The notes under the pieces: generated by a model
Told to the model about the DNA's origin: nothing
Database searches by the model: none
Seen by the model: only the letters and a program-made list of their open reading frames with translations
From: Akkermansiaceae bacterium
GTDB lineage: Bacteria; Verrucomicrobiota; Verrucomicrobiia; Verrucomicrobiales; Akkermansiaceae
Reading direction: 5' to 3'
DNA: 8,682 nucleotides
Assembly (NCBI GenBank): GCA_018676385.1
Contig: JABHEX010000273.1
Location: 1 to 8,682 of the forward strand
Shown here: positions 7,556-8,682 of the stretch, piece after piece
How positions within the stretch are numbered: the stretch's first letter is position 1
Layout: each line of letters opens with the position of its first letter
Position numbers and translations under genes: made by a program

Positions 7556-7584
7556 TATCGACCAGTTGTTTACGTGAAATTTTT

Positions 7585-7611
7585 ATTATACCTGTCATCA
7601 TACATTTGCAA
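7585..7611 (-). promoter_or_regulatory. Candidate promoter of the DUF1553-DUF1501 operon
   Basis: On the minus strand a TTGCAA hexamer (7606-7611, 4 of 6 matches to TTGACA) is followed after 15 bp by a perfect TATAAT (7585-7590). The spacer is 2 bp short of ideal. Transcription would start near 7578, giving a leader of about 110 nt to the GTG start. It competes with the TATAAT at 7547-7552; nothing in the sequence decides between them. Confidence 0.35.
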
Positions 7612-7625
7612 AATATCTACTTGCA

Positions 7626-7638
7626 GTGATATTGTCAC
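7626..7638. promoter_or_regulatory. Dyad GTGA-N5-TCAC upstream of the photolyase gene
   Basis: A 4-bp inverted repeat GTGA (7626-7629) and TCAC (7635-7638) with a 5-bp spacer lies 52 nt before the photolyase ATG, followed by two 6-bp palindromes, TGCGCA (7643-7648) and ACGCGT (7652-7657). The arrangement could be an operator, but the arms are short and could arise by chance. A CATAAT at 7669-7674 is the best -10-like hexamer on the plus strand and has no convincing -35. Confidence 0.2.
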
Positions 7639-7689
7639 CCCTTGCGCAGTTACGCGTCACATTGTTGGCATAATCATTTTATATCAAAG

Positions 7690-8682
7690 ATGTTTCCTAC
7701 AGAATTTATAGAAATACAAAAGCGTATCGAGCAAATAGACCCAGTTCGATATGGTCGTAGTCGTAATTTTAGTGATGGTGCGGTAACATATTTGAGCCCA
7801 TACATATCCCGTGGAGTCATCTCGACGAGGCAGATTTTTGATCACTTGCTTTCATTGAGCTTACCTTGGGGACACATTGAAAAAATCGTCCAAGAATTAG
7901 CTTGGAGAGACTACTGGCAAAACATATGGATCGCAAAAGGCGAGGCGATTAATGATGACCTAAAAACCCCCCAATTATCTGTATCTAATCGTCATATCAG
8001 CTCTGCTATTGTCGAACACAGCACAGGCATCAATGCCATTGATACTGCGATAGAAAGTTTATACGAGAATGGTTACATGCACAATCACATGCGAATGTAT
8101 GTAGCCTCACTGGCGTGTAATATTGCACAGTCTCATTGGCTTACACCGGCTAGATGGATGTATTACCACCTACTTGATGGTGACTGGGCAAGTAATGCCT
8201 TGAGCTGGCAGTGGGTTGCAGGGAGCAATTCAAAAAAGAAATATTATGCTAACCAAGACAACATCAACAAGTATTTCAACAGTAACCAGAAGAATACATT
8301 CTTGGATATCGACTATGGGCAATTCTGTAACCTCGCTATACCTGAGGCATTATCCGAACTCCTAGATTTTGATCCACAAACTTCTCTCAATGATGCACCG
8401 GAAATAAAGCTTAAAAAGGAGGTAGATACATTGGTTTACAATTACTACAATCTTGATCCGAATTGGCATGCTGGTGAAGATGTTCAGAGGGTGTTGTTAC
8501 TGGAACCCTCGTTTTTTAAAACTTATCCAGTCAGTCAAAAATGTATCGAATTTGTGTTAGGGTTGGCGGAAAATATTGGAGATATTCAATTGCTAGTTGC
8601 CGATTTTGAAGTTCTGGCCCAAAAAGTTGACTCCGAACATATCATCTACAAAGAACATCCGACTAATCGGCACTACTGTGGA
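7690..8682 (+). CDS. Inverted-topology (NewPHL-type) photolyase, 3' end missing
   Basis: The frame is open for 331 codons and runs off the window. Residues 1-200 are the helical FAD-binding domain of the photolyase/cryptochrome superfamily: Thr33-Tyr-Leu-Ser-Pro-Tyr-Ile-Ser-Arg-Gly (FAD phosphate loop), Glu69-Leu-Ala-Trp-Arg-Asp-Tyr-Trp, Gly128-Tyr-Met-His-Asn-His-Met-Arg-Met, and Asp163-Gly-Asp-Trp-Ala-Ser-Asn-Ala-Leu-Ser-Trp-Gln-Trp. Asn169 and Trp173 correspond to the flavin-N5 Asn and the proximal electron-transfer Trp of classical enzymes. The usual N-terminal antenna domain is absent. Instead a second domain follows (about 245-331 and beyond) with a Val-Leu-Leu-Leu-Glu-Pro strand at 268-273, a Tyr-Pro-Val-Ser motif and Lys-Glu-His-Pro at 321-324. 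This order, catalytic domain first, is that of the NewPHL class, reported to repair cyclobutane pyrimidine dimers in single-stranded DNA. Base composition is lower in GC than the neighbours. The start is fixed by the family-like Met-Phe-Pro-Thr-Glu opening; no Shine-Dalgarno. Confidence 0.85.
   Translation, partial: MFPTEFIEIQKRIEQIDPVRYGRSRNFSDGAVTYLSPYISRGVISTRQIFDHLLSLSLPWGHIEKIVQELAWRDYWQNIWIAKGEAINDDLKTPQLSVSNRHISSAIVEHSTGINAIDTAIESLYENGYMHNHMRMYVASLACNIAQSHWLTPARWMYYHLLDGDWASNALSWQWVAGSNSKKKYYANQDNINKYFNSNQKNTFLDIDYGQFCNLAIPEALSELLDFDPQTSLNDAPEIKLKKEVDTLVYNYYNLDPNWHAGEDVQRVLLLEPSFFKTYPVSQKCIEFVLGLAENIGDIQLLVADFEVLAQKVDSEHIIYKEHPTNRHYCG

Noticed and set aside
1..8682. CRISPR array, tRNA, rRNA, insertion sequence or attachment site
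   Set aside because: No regularly spaced repeats, cloverleaf-like sequence, transposase or integrase motifs, or long terminal inverted repeats were seen on either strand.

Overview
The window looks like chromosomal DNA from a Planctomycetes-Verrucomicrobia-type bacterium, most likely a marine or aquatic Verrucomicrobiota. The main reason is the adjacent gene pair for a PSCyt1/DUF1549/DUF1553 cytochrome-like lipoprotein and a Tat-exported DUF1501 protein, which is a hallmark of that superphylum. Moderate GC (about half in sampled lines outside the last gene) and the lack of Shine-Dalgarno sequences at every gene start fit but do not prove this. The placement is inference; no rRNA or tRNA is present.

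Layout. (1) 37-522, minus: a small two-helix membrane protein with a YcxB-like C-terminal domain. (2) 523-690: divergent intergenic region. (3) 691-3246, plus: a compact ferrous-iron uptake operon, with a Cys-containing FeoA, a full-length FeoB (692 aa) and a 49-aa FeoB-associated Cys-rich membrane peptide that a normal ORF length cutoff would miss. (4) 3247-3307: short convergent gap with a small GC-rich hairpin. (5) 7470 to 3308, minus: a two-gene operon encoding the PSCyt1/DUF1549/DUF1553 lipoprotein with two CxxCH motifs, then, 5 nt later, the DUF1501 protein. (6) 7471-7689: AT-rich divergent promoter region with short dyads. (7) 7690 to the window end, plus: a photolyase/cryptochrome-superfamily gene whose FAD-binding domain is at the N-terminus and is followed by a different C-terminal domain. 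This is the inverted topology described for the NewPHL class of photolyases. The gene runs off the window.

How the genes work together. FeoA, FeoB and the Cys-rich peptide form one iron(II) import unit. The DUF1553 and DUF1501 proteins are presumably an exported pair of unknown biochemical function; the first may carry c-type haem. The photolyase is a separate light-dependent DNA-repair gene with lower GC than the rest. I see no CRISPR array, transposase, integrase, tRNA or rRNA, and no clearly new multi-gene system. The points most worth following up are the inverted-topology photolyase, the cysteines in both small Feo proteins, and the undescribed dyads in the photolyase/DUF1553 divergent promoter.
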